Assembly: GCF_026965555.1 (NCBI RefSeq)
Contig: NZ_CP114040.1
Span: 6,262,001-6,326,000, forward strand
DNA: 64,000 bases
DNA from: Nannocystis punicea
GTDB lineage: Bacteria > Myxococcota_A > Polyangia > Nannocystales > Nannocystaceae
Direction of reading: 5' to 3'
Under the pieces are notes generated by a model. That model saw only the letters and a list, made by a program, of their open reading frames with translations, was not told where the DNA came from and did not search any database. The translations under genes were made by a program, and so were the position numbers. Shown here in pieces: positions 17,976-25,989 of the stretch. Numbering within the stretch: position 1 is the stretch's first letter; every line of letters begins with the position of its first letter.

Positions 17976-20072
17976 TCATGGCTCTGGCGCCTCGCCAGCT
18001 TCCGTGGCCTTCGGGGCCGCTCGAAGCAGGTCTTGTGCCGTCGCGAGCGCGGTCTCGGGGCCGAGCAGGACGAGGATGTCGCCGAGCTCGAGCGGCCCTC
18101 GCGACGACGGGAGGAGCGCGCCGACCCCAGGACGCTCGATTGCGACGACATCGGCGCCGCTGCGCGACTTCAGGTCGAGTCCGGTGAGCGAATTGCAGGC
18201 CGCGAGGCTGCCCGCTTCGAGGCGGATCCGTCTCAGGCTGGAACACCCGGGGGGCAGATCGTGCGCCGGTGGGAGCGGCTCGGCGAGCTCCGCCGTGTCG
18301 CGTCCCTGGCGCGCCAGTACCTGGACGATCAGTTCGGCGCCGGCGTGCGTGTGTGCTTCCAGCATGGTGATGCTCTGCCAGGCCTTGTGGGCGAGGAGGG
18401 CGAGCACGAAGACCAGGATGAGCAGGCCCGAATGGACGGGGACGAAGGGCTGCGAGAGGAGCACCAGCGGCAGGCCGATGACGATGAGGAGAGCCAGCTC
18501 GATCACGACGGTCAGCACGGGCCACGGCGCTTGCCCCACCTCCGCGGTGTCGGCCCTGTGAGGCGGGAGGGTCCCTTCGGCGAGGGTGCGGGCGAGTGCC
18601 GCGCTGCGCCGGACGACGCCGACGAAAAAGAGGCCGGCGAACAGCAGCGTCACTGCGGTCCAAACGCCGCCCACCAGCGCTGCGGGCAGCGCGAAGCGGT
18701 GAGAGATGACGGCGACGATCTCGTCCCGGACCTCGCTCGACGCGGCGAGCACGGCAACCAGCGACACCGCGTCGACCGCGAGATAGAGCGCGCCCCGGCG
18801 GAGCCGGCTCGACGCCGAGGCCGGGGGCGCGGACCAGAGGCGCTTGATCCACGCTTCGTAGAGCGCCACCAGGAGGCGCAGTTTGGCGGGCAGGTGCGCC
18901 TCGAAGCCCGCGGCAGCGCCGTGCGAGCGCCGGACCATCCACGGCGTGATCACCGACGTGAGCAGGGAGACGCCCACGACGACCGGGAAGATGAATTCGC
19001 CGGTGACCCCGGACGCGATGCCGAGCCCGGCGATGATGAACGAGAACTCGCCAATCTGAGCGAGGCTCATCCCTGCACGTACGGAAGTCTGCACCCCCTG
19101 GCCGAACAGGAACGCGCCGAGCGAGACGCCGGCGACCTTCCCGACGAGCACGAGGGCGGTGAACGCGAGCACAGGAAGCCAGTGCGCGGCGATCTGCGAC
19201 GGGTCGATCGATATCCCGACCGAGATGAAGAACAGCGCGCCGAAGATGTCGCGCAGCGGTCGAATGACGTGCTCGACGCTCGTGCCCTCCCCCGATTCGG
19301 CGACGAGGAGGCCCGCGAGGAATGCGCCGAGGGCGACCGAGTAACCTGCGGCCGACGTCAGGGCAGTCGTGATGAAGCAGATGGCGATCCCGGCGATCAG
19401 CGTCGACTCGGCACGATGCTGTCCGACGACGCGGCGGAGGAAGCGCGGCACGACGAGCAAGCCCGCGGTGAGCACGACGATGAGAAAACCGAGCAGCTTG
19501 CCGAGAGTCAGTGCGAACTCGCCGGCGGACAGGCCGCTCCCCGAGGCGATCGCCGTCAGCACGGCGAGGAGCAGGATTGCGATCAGGTCCTCGAACACGA
19601 GGACGGCGGTCGTGACCGCGGTGAACTCGCCACGGAGGTGCTGATCCTCGAACGCCTTGGCGACGAACATCGTCGAGGAGATGGCGATGCACGCGCCGAC
19701 GAACAGGCTCTCGACCCTGGTCCACGCGAACGCTCGACCGAGCAGGTAGCCCGCCGACACCATCAGCCCGACGACGAACAGAGCCGTCATGCCGGTCGAG
19801 GGGCCGATGCGGGCGATCTTTCGCAGGTTGAATTCGATGCCGATGCTGAACATCAGGAGGATGACGCCGAATTCGGACATCACGTGCGTCAAGGCGGCGC
19901 CGCCGGGGCCGGCGATCATCTTCCAGGGCACGTGCGGCCCCAACAGCATACCTGCGAGCAAATGGCCGAAGATGGGCGGTTGCTTGAAACGCTGCGAGAC
20001 CAGGCTCGTCATCGCGGCCGTGCCCAGGACGACGCTGAGCGCCTGGAGGTAATATGGGAGGCTGGCCGCCAT
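17976..20072 (-). CDS. KefB/CPA2-type cation:proton antiporter with C-terminal TrkA_C domain
   Basis: 698 aa. Residues 1-390 form the CPA2 membrane domain with about 12 segments and family motifs (GHLLAGMLLGP, EFGVILLMFSIGIE, LVFEDLIAILLL, GAFLAGLLVAES). A further hydrophobic region follows at about 420-590. The last 100 residues look like a TrkA_C (RCK-C) ligand-binding domain (SLTGLDLKSRSGADVVAIER, GDILVLLG). The expected role is K+ or Na+ exchange for protons, gated by a cytosolic ligand. There is no NAD-binding RCK-N domain, so control differs from classic KefB. The ribosome site is weak. Confidence 0.88.
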   Translation of the reverse strand: MAASLPYYLQALSVVLGTAAMTSLVSQRFKQPPIFGHLLAGMLLGPHVPWKMIAGPGGAALTHVMSEFGVILLMFSIGIEFNLRKIARIGPSTGMTALFVVGLMVSAGYLLGRAFAWTRVESLFVGACIAISSTMFVAKAFEDQHLRGEFTAVTTAVLVFEDLIAILLLAVLTAIASGSGLSAGEFALTLGKLLGFLIVVLTAGLLVVPRFLRRVVGQHRAESTLIAGIAICFITTALTSAAGYSVALGAFLAGLLVAESGEGTSVEHVIRPLRDIFGALFFISVGISIDPSQIAAHWLPVLAFTALVLVGKVAGVSLGAFLFGQGVQTSVRAGMSLAQIGEFSFIIAGLGIASGVTGEFIFPVVVGVSLLTSVITPWMVRRSHGAAAGFEAHLPAKLRLLVALYEAWIKRLWSAPPASASSRLRRGALYLAVDAVSLVAVLAASSEVRDEIVAVISHRFALPAALVGGVWTAVTLLFAGLFFVGVVRRSAALARTLAEGTLPPHRADTAEVGQAPWPVLTVVIELALLIVIGLPLVLLSQPFVPVHSGLLILVFVLALLAHKAWQSITMLEAHTHAGAELIVQVLARQGRDTAELAEPLPPAHDLPPGCSSLRRIRLEAGSLAACNSLTGLDLKSRSGADVVAIERPGVGALLPSSRGPLELGDILVLLGPETALATAQDLLRAAPKATEAGEAPEP

Positions 20073-20127
20073 GGTCCCGCTAAAGGTACCATCCGCGAGG
20101 AGGGCGGCCCAACAAGGCCTCGCTCGC

Positions 20128-21207
20128 TCATTCCACCACGGCCGAGTTCGGTATTGTGGGCTCTCCGGGGTGGCGAAAAGCTTCGAAGAGCGAGAGGGCG
20201 ATCGCCAACACCACCGGCCCGAGCACCAGGCCGATGAGCCCGAACACCTGCAAGCCGCCGAGCACCGCGAAGAAGATGAAGAGTTCGTGCAGCTTGGCCC
20301 GCTTGCCCACGAGCCGGGGCCGCAGGAAGTTGTCGACCAGGCTGATGACGAACACTCCCCACAGCGCGAGCAGGATGCCCTTGATCCACGCGCCGGTCAC
20401 GACGAGGTAGATGGCGGCCGGGATCCACACCACGAACGCGCCGGCGAGCGGGATAAGCGACAGGAAGATCATCGCCACGCCCCAGATGATGGCCGAGGGC
20501 ACGCCGAGCACCGCGAACGCCACGCCGCCGAGGACGCCTTGAAGGGTCGCGATGACGAGCACGCCGTTGACGCTGGCGCCGACGACCTCGCCTATCCGCC
20601 GCAGGATCTCCCGGGTCTGACGGTCCTGCAGCGGGATCGCGCCTGCTAGCGCGTCCCGCACCATCCGCCCGTCGCGGAACAGGTAGAACATCACGAACAC
20701 GACGAACAACGCCCGAACGAACAGGCCGAGCACGTCGCCGAGGACGCCGAGGGTCCTGTTGGCGAGCTGCATGCCGAACGTCCGCAGCTGTTCGCTGATC
20801 TGCCGACGGATCTGCTCGAGGTCGACGTGTCGCCCCAACCACCGCATCGCCGGCCCGGTGAGCTCGGACTCGGGATCGAGGAGCTGGCCAAAGCCTGTCT
20901 GCAACAGCCCGACTGCCGGCGTGATCTCGCGGACGATCGCCCACATCACGAGACCCATCGGCGCGCCGATCGCTACGATCACGAACAGGGTCGTCAACCC
21001 CGCGCTGAGGTTGGGCCGTTTCGTGCGCGCGAGGATCCGCCGATGCACAGGATTGAAGGTGAGGATCAAGACACCTGCCCAAAGGAGCACGTCGACGAAG
21101 GGCAGGAGCATCAACCAGCAGAGATAGAACGCGCCGACCACCGCGGCGAGCAAGATGAGTCTGCGGGCCTGTTCTCGCCGATCCGGGTTCGTTTCCGTGT
21201 CGTTCAT
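20128..21207 (-). CDS. AI-2E family transporter (first tandem copy)
   Basis: 359 aa, start MNDTETNPDRRE at 21207. It has about eight hydrophobic segments in the family arrangement: two near the N-terminus (FYLCWLMLLPFVDVLLWAG), a long soluble loop at about 130-180, then FVVFVMFYLFRDG and the C-terminal block with DNFLRPRLVGKR. The family includes PerM and YdgG-like proteins proposed to export quorum signals or other small solutes; the substrate here is unknown. A second full copy lies 242 bp upstream in the same direction, and a 5' fragment nearly identical to this gene's start lies at 9655. Confidence 0.85.
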   Translation of the reverse strand: MNDTETNPDRREQARRLILLAAVVGAFYLCWLMLLPFVDVLLWAGVLILTFNPVHRRILARTKRPNLSAGLTTLFVIVAIGAPMGLVMWAIVREITPAVGLLQTGFGQLLDPESELTGPAMRWLGRHVDLEQIRRQISEQLRTFGMQLANRTLGVLGDVLGLFVRALFVVFVMFYLFRDGRMVRDALAGAIPLQDRQTREILRRIGEVVGASVNGVLVIATLQGVLGGVAFAVLGVPSAIIWGVAMIFLSLIPLAGAFVVWIPAAIYLVVTGAWIKGILLALWGVFVISLVDNFLRPRLVGKRAKLHELFIFFAVLGGLQVFGLIGLVLGPVVLAIALSLFEAFRHPGEPTIPNSAVVE

Positions 21208-21449
21208 GAGACGCCAGACATGGATCGGATCTTGGCGTGTGGGGCCGGGCCGCGTCGGCCGGGGCGGCGGCTGCTGCGCCGACCAGGGTCCGCCGCGACC
21301 CCCGCTGCGCGTGACGCCGCGCGAGACACCGGAACCCCCTGGCTTGGTGGCGAGCGACCCGCTCGAGCCTATCTGCTCTCGCGTATCGGCGCGGCGCCCG
21401 AGGGCGAAGGCGCCGGCGGGCGAGCCGACCGGGGCGTGAGGCGCGGCTG

Positions 21450-22532
21450 CTACGGCCTCACCAGCGGCGGCGTGAGCGGAGGCATCGTCGGTGGGGGCAG
21501 GATGACCTCGGGATGGCGGAATGCCTCGAACAGTGACAAAGCGACCGCGAGCACGACCGGCCCGAGCACGATGCCGAGGAAGCCGAAGAGGTGCAGCCCG
21601 CCGAGGATGGCGAAGAAGATCAGGAGCTCGTGGAGCTCGGTGCGCTTGCCGACGAGGCGTGGGCGCAAGAAGTTGTCGATGAGTCCGATCACGAAAGTGC
21701 CCCACACCGTCAGCACGATCGCCTTGATCCACGCGCCCTGAACGGCCAGGTAGATGGCTGCTGGGACCCACACGAGGAAGGCGCCGATCAGCGACATGAA
21801 GATCATCACGAGGCCCCACAGCAGCGCCGAGGGCACTCCGAGCACCCAAAACGCCAGCCCGCCAAGGATACCCTGAATCGCGGCGATGACGACGCCGCCG
21901 TAGATGGAGGCAGCGACGACCTCGCGGACCCGCAGCAGTAACGCCCGGGTGGGTGCGTTGCGCAGCGGGATCGCGTTGGCCAGCGCGTCGCGGATCGTCA
22001 AACCATCGCGGAACAGGTAGAACATGACGAACAGCGCCAGCAGCGAGCCGACGACCGCCGCAGCCGTGTTTTGCATCACCGCGAGCACGCGGGCGGCGAG
22101 CTCGCGCCCGGCGGTATTGAGGTACTCGGTCGCCTCGGCGCGGATGTGCAGGACGTCCATGCGCTCGTTGAGCCAGCGGATCGCGGTGCCGGTGGTCGGC
22201 GAGTCGGGATCCATCAAGGCGGCGAGGGCCAACTGCAGGCCCGCGATCGCCGGGCCGATCTCACGCGCCGTCATCCACACGACGAGGGCCATCGGCAAGC
22301 CGAAAGTGAGGACCACGAGCAGGCACGACACCACCGCGCTGAAGTTGGGGCGTCGGGTGCGCGCAAGGAGGCGCCGATAAATCGGCTCGAACGCCAGCGC
22401 CAGCACGGCCGCCCACAGGAGCACGTCCACGAACGGCGCCAGCATCAACCAGCACAGGTAGAGCGCGCCGACAAGGGTGGCCAGGAGGACTATCCAGCGA
22501 GCTTTTTCGCGAGTATCGAGGGGAGATGTCAC
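21450..22532 (-). CDS. AI-2E family transporter (second tandem copy)
   Basis: About 360 aa from GTG 22532, chosen because the following residues (SPLDTREKARWIVLL) align with the paralogue's start; an alternative GTG at 22586 would add 18 residues. The membrane pattern and loops match the copy at 20128 (LYLCWLMLAPFVDVLLW, MFYLFRDGL, DNFLRPRLVGKR), but the proteins have clearly diverged. It ends in a Pro-rich tail (LPPPTMPPLTPPLV). The substrate is unknown. The tandem arrangement suggests an old duplication, with the fragment at 9655 a later event. Confidence 0.85.
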   Translation of the reverse strand: MTSPLDTREKARWIVLLATLVGALYLCWLMLAPFVDVLLWAAVLALAFEPIYRRLLARTRRPNFSAVVSCLLVVLTFGLPMALVVWMTAREIGPAIAGLQLALAALMDPDSPTTGTAIRWLNERMDVLHIRAEATEYLNTAGRELAARVLAVMQNTAAAVVGSLLALFVMFYLFRDGLTIRDALANAIPLRNAPTRALLLRVREVVAASIYGGVVIAAIQGILGGLAFWVLGVPSALLWGLVMIFMSLIGAFLVWVPAAIYLAVQGAWIKAIVLTVWGTFVIGLIDNFLRPRLVGKRTELHELLIFFAILGGLHLFGFLGIVLGPVVLAVALSLFEAFRHPEVILPPPTMPPLTPPLVRP

Positions 22533-22577
22533 GTCGATCGTTTTCGGTGAGATTCGGTGGACAAGGCCGGCGAGGGC

Positions 22578-22616
22578 ACGACACAAAAACGGGCTCCTGG
22601 CCGCGAGGCCGGAGCC
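22578..22616 (-). terminator. Intrinsic terminator after the CsbD-like gene
   Basis: On the minus strand an inverted repeat (GGCTCC-GGCC, tetraloop, GGCC-A-GGAGCC, stem at 22592-22616) is followed by a run of five T. It sits 28 bp past the stop of the CsbD-like gene and before the transporter. Confidence 0.8.
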
Positions 22617-22644
22617 GTCTACGCTCGGGGCGGCGGAGTCGCCG

Positions 22645-22776
22645 CTACAGCGCGCTCGAACCCTTGCGACCGACCTCTTCCTGGCCGTCGCCGAAGCGCC
22701 TTTGGATGGTCCCGTAGAGCTTATCGGCGGACCCCTTGAGTCGCTCCCACTTGCCCTGCATTTGATCGTGGTTCAT
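22645..22776 (-). CDS. CsbD-like small stress protein (short form)
   Basis: 43 aa. The start MNHDQMQGKWERLKGSADK is the CsbD signature, where members begin with MNxDQxxGxWKQxKG. The ribosome site AGGGAGA precedes the ATG by about 7 bp. Typical CsbD proteins have 55-70 residues, so this one lacks part of the C-terminal helix. Relatives are induced by general stress in many bacteria, and their molecular role is unclear. It has its own strong intrinsic terminator and is therefore probably a single-gene unit. Confidence 0.8.
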   Translation of the reverse strand: MNHDQMQGKWERLKGSADKLYGTIQRRFGDGQEEVGRKGSSAL

Positions 22777-23246
22777 CGGACGTCTCCCTGCGCCTGCGCC
22801 AACCCTGATCGCGGTTGCACAAGTCGCTAGTCCGCCTAGCGACCCCAAAAGCGTCTGGAGCACACCTGAGCTCGTTGGGAGGCAGTGATTCTGGCACGGT
22901 AGGAGCCCGGGTCGCCTCGTGCCCCCCGTTCAGCTCCGGACCCTGTTGAATCCGGCGCGGCGGGCAGTGGCGAGGAGAACCCAAGCCCACGACGGGGCGC
23001 CGGCAACCGCACAGACGAGGACATCGCCAAGCTGCGCAACCCTGACTGACCCGCTCGCCCTGCTCTGCCCGATCCTTCAGGCCCATGCTCTCGAAGGGTG
23101 GCTTGAGGAGGCAGGTTACTGCCCGCCGCGTTCCGGCAGGTCGCCAGCGGGAAAAAATCACCTGTCCTCTGGGTCACATCGAGCGCTGGCCTCGAGGCCT
23201 CCGCAGAGGGCGGCATCGGCGCGATCGGCCACGAGCGAGGTCATGG
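22777..23246. other. Sparse region upstream of the CsbD-like gene
   Basis: The first part should contain the CsbD-like promoter. The rest shows only GC-driven open frames without ribosome sites or domains. Confidence 0.4.
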
Positions 23247-23438
23247 TCAAGAACATCCCAGCGCCGCAGGAAGACCGGGCGGCCTTCGCGGCCTACGGCG
23301 GCGGCCATCGAGATGGACCGGATAATTCGCGTCGTGAGGATGCGCGATTTCCGGGCATTCTATGAATAGAGAGCTGATTTCATGCAGTTCGCCGCTGGCG
23401 AAGAGCGCTGCGGGGGCTTCATTGGTTTGACTTTCCAT
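23247..23438 (-). CDS. Possible small protein, unknown
   Basis: 63 aa. A GAAGGA element lies shortly before the ATG at 23438. The first 45 residues (MESQTNEAPAALF, GELHEISSLFIECPE) have ordinary, acidic composition, unlike the Arg/Pro-rich frames around them; the tail is Arg-rich. I know no family and it has no gene neighbours. It could equally be chance. Confidence 0.25.
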   Translation of the reverse strand: MESQTNEAPAALFASGELHEISSLFIECPEIAHPHDANYPVHLDGRRRRPRRPPGLPAALGCS

Positions 23439-23695
23439 CGTATCCTTCCACTCTCGCATGACTCGCGGCCTTACGGTGGCTGTCGGGCGAAGCGGTCGAA
23501 CGGGACGAACATGTGGAATTTTTACATCCGCGCGCTCATGCGGGCCTGGGCCTCGTTTCGCGCCAGTAAACCTCCGCCGGGATGCCGGCGAAGCTCTCGG
23601 CGCCTGCGGGAAGTCCAGCTAGGCCAGGCCGTGCTTGCGGCGGAGTTTGCAAGGCGTCGCATAGGTCGCTACTGACGGCCTGCGAAAGTCAGGAC

Positions 23696-23896
23696 ATGTT
23701 CGGCAAGACTCGACGCAGGCACCGGCTCGCCGCCGCCATGGAGAGGATGACGGTCGCTCAGGGTGAGTTGACCGCGGCCATGGCCGAACTCGTCGTCACG
23801 GAGCGGGCCGAGAAGCAGATTGTGGGGGAGCGGCTGCGCACGGCGATGGCGGAGCTCGTCGCGGCACGAAGCGGGTTGTCCGAGCTCACTCGATGA
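23696..23896 (+). CDS. Small helical protein, unknown
   Basis: 66 aa, start MFGKTRRRHRLAAAMERM. After a basic start the protein is Ala/Glu/Met-rich and should be one or two long helices. The motif TAAMAELVVTER is partly repeated as TAMAELVAARS, which suggests an internal duplication and a coiled coil. The ribosome site (CAGGA) is weak. No family is recognised and no neighbour is close. Confidence 0.4.
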   Translation: MFGKTRRRHRLAAAMERMTVAQGELTAAMAELVVTERAEKQIVGERLRTAMAELVAARSGLSELTR

Positions 23897-24344
23897 CGAT
23901 CGCAGCGGATTCGGGTTTCGGCACAAGCGAGCTTTGGCCCCCCGCACGCCGAGTCGCCGACTTTGCTCAGGCGAGCGGCTCCCGGCTGGGCTCACAACCT
24001 GGCGAGGCGACGGCGCTACGGTGAGCGGTGGACGATGGCGTCTTGATAGACTGAGGGCACGGGACGCAAACCAATGCCGGACTCGACGGCCCCAGTCAGT
24101 CATCGCCGTGACCGCGCAGCACGTTCACATCTCTTGATCATTCTGGGAGCGGGGGCGGCGGTCCTACCCGGGTACGCGGCGCGAGGTCGGGGATCGCTCG
24201 ACAGGCCCGCCGGCTGCACCTCACCGGCGGAGAACGAGTAGCGCTGCTGCGAAACTCTCCAAGGTGGGAGGAGCCACGGCGTCGAGCCGGCGCAGGAACG
24301 GTCGCCCCCGCGACGCGGGCTCGTCCCGGCGAGAGAGCAGCGTC
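23897..24344. other. About 450 bp without recognisable content
   Basis: No frame has a convincing start or domain. I see no RNA gene or terminator. Confidence 0.4.
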
Positions 24345-24503
24345 TTACGGCTCCAATTCGAGGCAAAGGCCGACTTGGTGCCCACCAGCCCTCGGCTGCA
24401 CCTTCATATCGGTGTCCGCCGGAGGGGTCTCGGTCGTCTCTGCCTCCGTCTCGCTCGGCGCGGGGGTCTTCTTCTCGATCTCGTCGATCGTTGGGTCGCT
24501 CAT
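24345..24503 (-). CDS. Short acidic peptide, possible precursor or regulator
   Basis: 52 aa: MSDPTIDEIEKKTPAPSET, then a Glu/Thr/Pro-rich middle and a less acidic end (DMKVQPRAGGHQVGLCLELE). The even, low-Arg composition is unlike the shadow frames around it. The layout (acidic leader, Gly-rich break, short core with one Cys) resembles a ribosomally made peptide precursor, but no modifying enzyme or transporter is nearby and no clear ribosome site precedes the ATG. This is a reading from composition only. Confidence 0.4.
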   Translation of the reverse strand: MSDPTIDEIEKKTPAPSETEAETTETPPADTDMKVQPRAGGHQVGLCLELEP

Positions 24504-24806
24504 GATTTGATAGGTACCACAGACCCGCTCACCCCTGGAGAACTGCGGAGCGGCGAAGGGGAGTGATGGCGGGCGCGAGTGCGGGCGCGGGCGCGAACGC
24601 GACGCGTTCGTTGTCTCGATGGCCCATCGGCTGGCGGCCTCGCGGCTGGCGTTGCAGGAGTGTCTGGGTTGGCTCAGCGCCCCGAATGCGCGCCGGCGCG
24701 ATCTCCGGGTTGTCTCGAGAATTCGTCCCGATTTTGTCGCGATCCGGGCAGTTTTCGAAACACTCCCTCGTATTCGAGATCGTAGAGGGGTCTAGCTGCG
24801 GTTGTA
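24504..24806. other. Intergenic, about 300 bp
   Basis: This contains the upstream region of the small peptide gene and a moderately AT-rich patch near 24720-24790. No gene is visible. The homology of the following relic starts abruptly at about 24807. Confidence 0.4.
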
Positions 24807-25280
24807 CACCACATCACCAACGTCCGCGAGGACGGCTCCGTGCCGGCGGTCGAGCCGCCGAATTGGAAGACCGACGGTCTCAACAATTACCGCCAGAACG
24901 TCCAGCCCGAGGGCGAGTTCTCCGCGCCCGACCTGACCGCCAGCCTGTTCCCCCGCTGCGAGGGCCCCTACGGCCTCATCGCCCGCGTCCGCAACATCGG
25001 CCAGGCGGCCGTGCCCGCCGGCGTGACCGTCGGCTTCTACGAGGGCGACCCCGACATGGGCGGCGTCAAGCTCGGCGAGGGCACCACCAAGAAGGCGCTG
25101 TACCCCGCCGAGGCCGAGGACGTGGCGATCGACGTCCCCAACCCCTCGATGGCCCTCACCGACGGCAGCACCCCGGTCTACGTCGTCCTCGACGACGGCA
25201 TGCCCGAGCACCTCTGGCAGGAGTGCCGCACCGAGAACAACAAGGTCGCGGGCTCCGGCTATTGCGTCATGCCGGGCTGA
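24807..25280 (+). pseudogene. Orphan C-terminal fragment of a VCBS-repeat lipoprotein
   Basis: The last 157 or so codons match the end of the intact lipoprotein at 58109-60472 almost throughout: HHITNVREDG against YHVTNVAEDG, LNNYRQNVQPEGEF, ARVRNIGQAAVPAGV, GFYEGDP, YPAEA, DDGMPEH and ECRTENN. The match begins suddenly at about 24807 with no signal peptide or ribosome site, so about 600 N-terminal residues are missing. The remaining frame has no stops, which suggests recent loss or a captured domain. It is most likely a dead 5'-truncated copy. A GTG at 24840 could start a short protein, but nothing supports its export. Confidence 0.8.
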
Positions 25281-25464
25281 GTCCTCGCTGCCGCGAGCGC
25301 GCGGACCCGAGGGCAAACCGCGCGCGCTTCATCCGCCAGAGGACGCGCGCGAGCCCACCTGCCGAGAATGTCGCGAGCGCGACACACTGCGCGCGTCGGC
25401 GGCGCTGCGCCGGCGCGCCCTCGCCCGCAGGCTCGGTGCTACGATGCAGTAAAGGCGGGTCCTC

Positions 25465-25926
25465 ATGCGTGCGCTGCTCTGGCTCTCGATCGTCGCGCTG
25501 GTCCTCGCCGGGATCGGCTGGTGCATCTATTCGCTCATCTACACCGATCTCGAGCCCGTCGCCCGCCGCGCCTTCTCGGCGGCACACAGCTGTCCCGAGG
25601 AGCGACTGACGGCGCGCGTGCGGCTCGACCTCGATTTCTTCGCCATGGCCTTCGGGCCAGCCGCGCCGGCGCCGGAGCCCCCGCCCGAGGTCCGCGCCGA
25701 CCCGGCGCGCCTGGCAGTGTGGGAGTCGACCCGCCAGCAGAGCGCGGCCGGCCGCGACACCTGGAAGGACGCCGGGCAAGTCGTCGAGGTCGAGGGCTGC
25801 GACCGCCGCCAGCTCTACGCGTGCTTCCGCTGGGCCGAGACGAGCACCACGAGCAACATGCCGCTGTGCAACCCGGTCAACCCGGCGTTCCTGCCCGTGA
25901 CGCCGCCGGCGGCACATGGACGGTAA
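25465..25926 (+). CDS. Small membrane-anchored or exported protein, unknown
   Basis: 153 aa. The start MRALLWLSIVALVLAGIGW gives an N-terminal hydrophobic segment (about 3-27) that could be an anchor or an uncleaved signal. The rest is soluble, Pro-rich in the middle (PAAPAPEPPPE) and carries four Cys (CPEE, GCDR, YACF, LCNP) that could pair outside the membrane. No family is recognised. It converges with the lipoprotein gene that ends at 25990. Confidence 0.6.
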   Translation: MRALLWLSIVALVLAGIGWCIYSLIYTDLEPVARRAFSAAHSCPEERLTARVRLDLDFFAMAFGPAAPAPEPPPEVRADPARLAVWESTRQQSAAGRDTWKDAGQVVEVEGCDRRQLYACFRWAETSTTSNMPLCNPVNPAFLPVTPPAAHGR

Positions 25927-25989
25927 TGGACCGCCCGCGCGCGACCGGCGAGCCCGACCACGCCGGGCCCCCCGAGTCTCCCGCGCGAT

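Noticed and set aside
17800..19725. Long minus-strand frame over the antiporter gene
   Set aside because: It is an Arg-rich alternative frame of the clearly coding antiporter; no ribosome site or domain.
23382..23675. Plus-strand frame of about 98 codons
   Set aside because: It has no ribosome site or domain and its second half is Arg-rich; it overlaps a slightly better minus-strand candidate.
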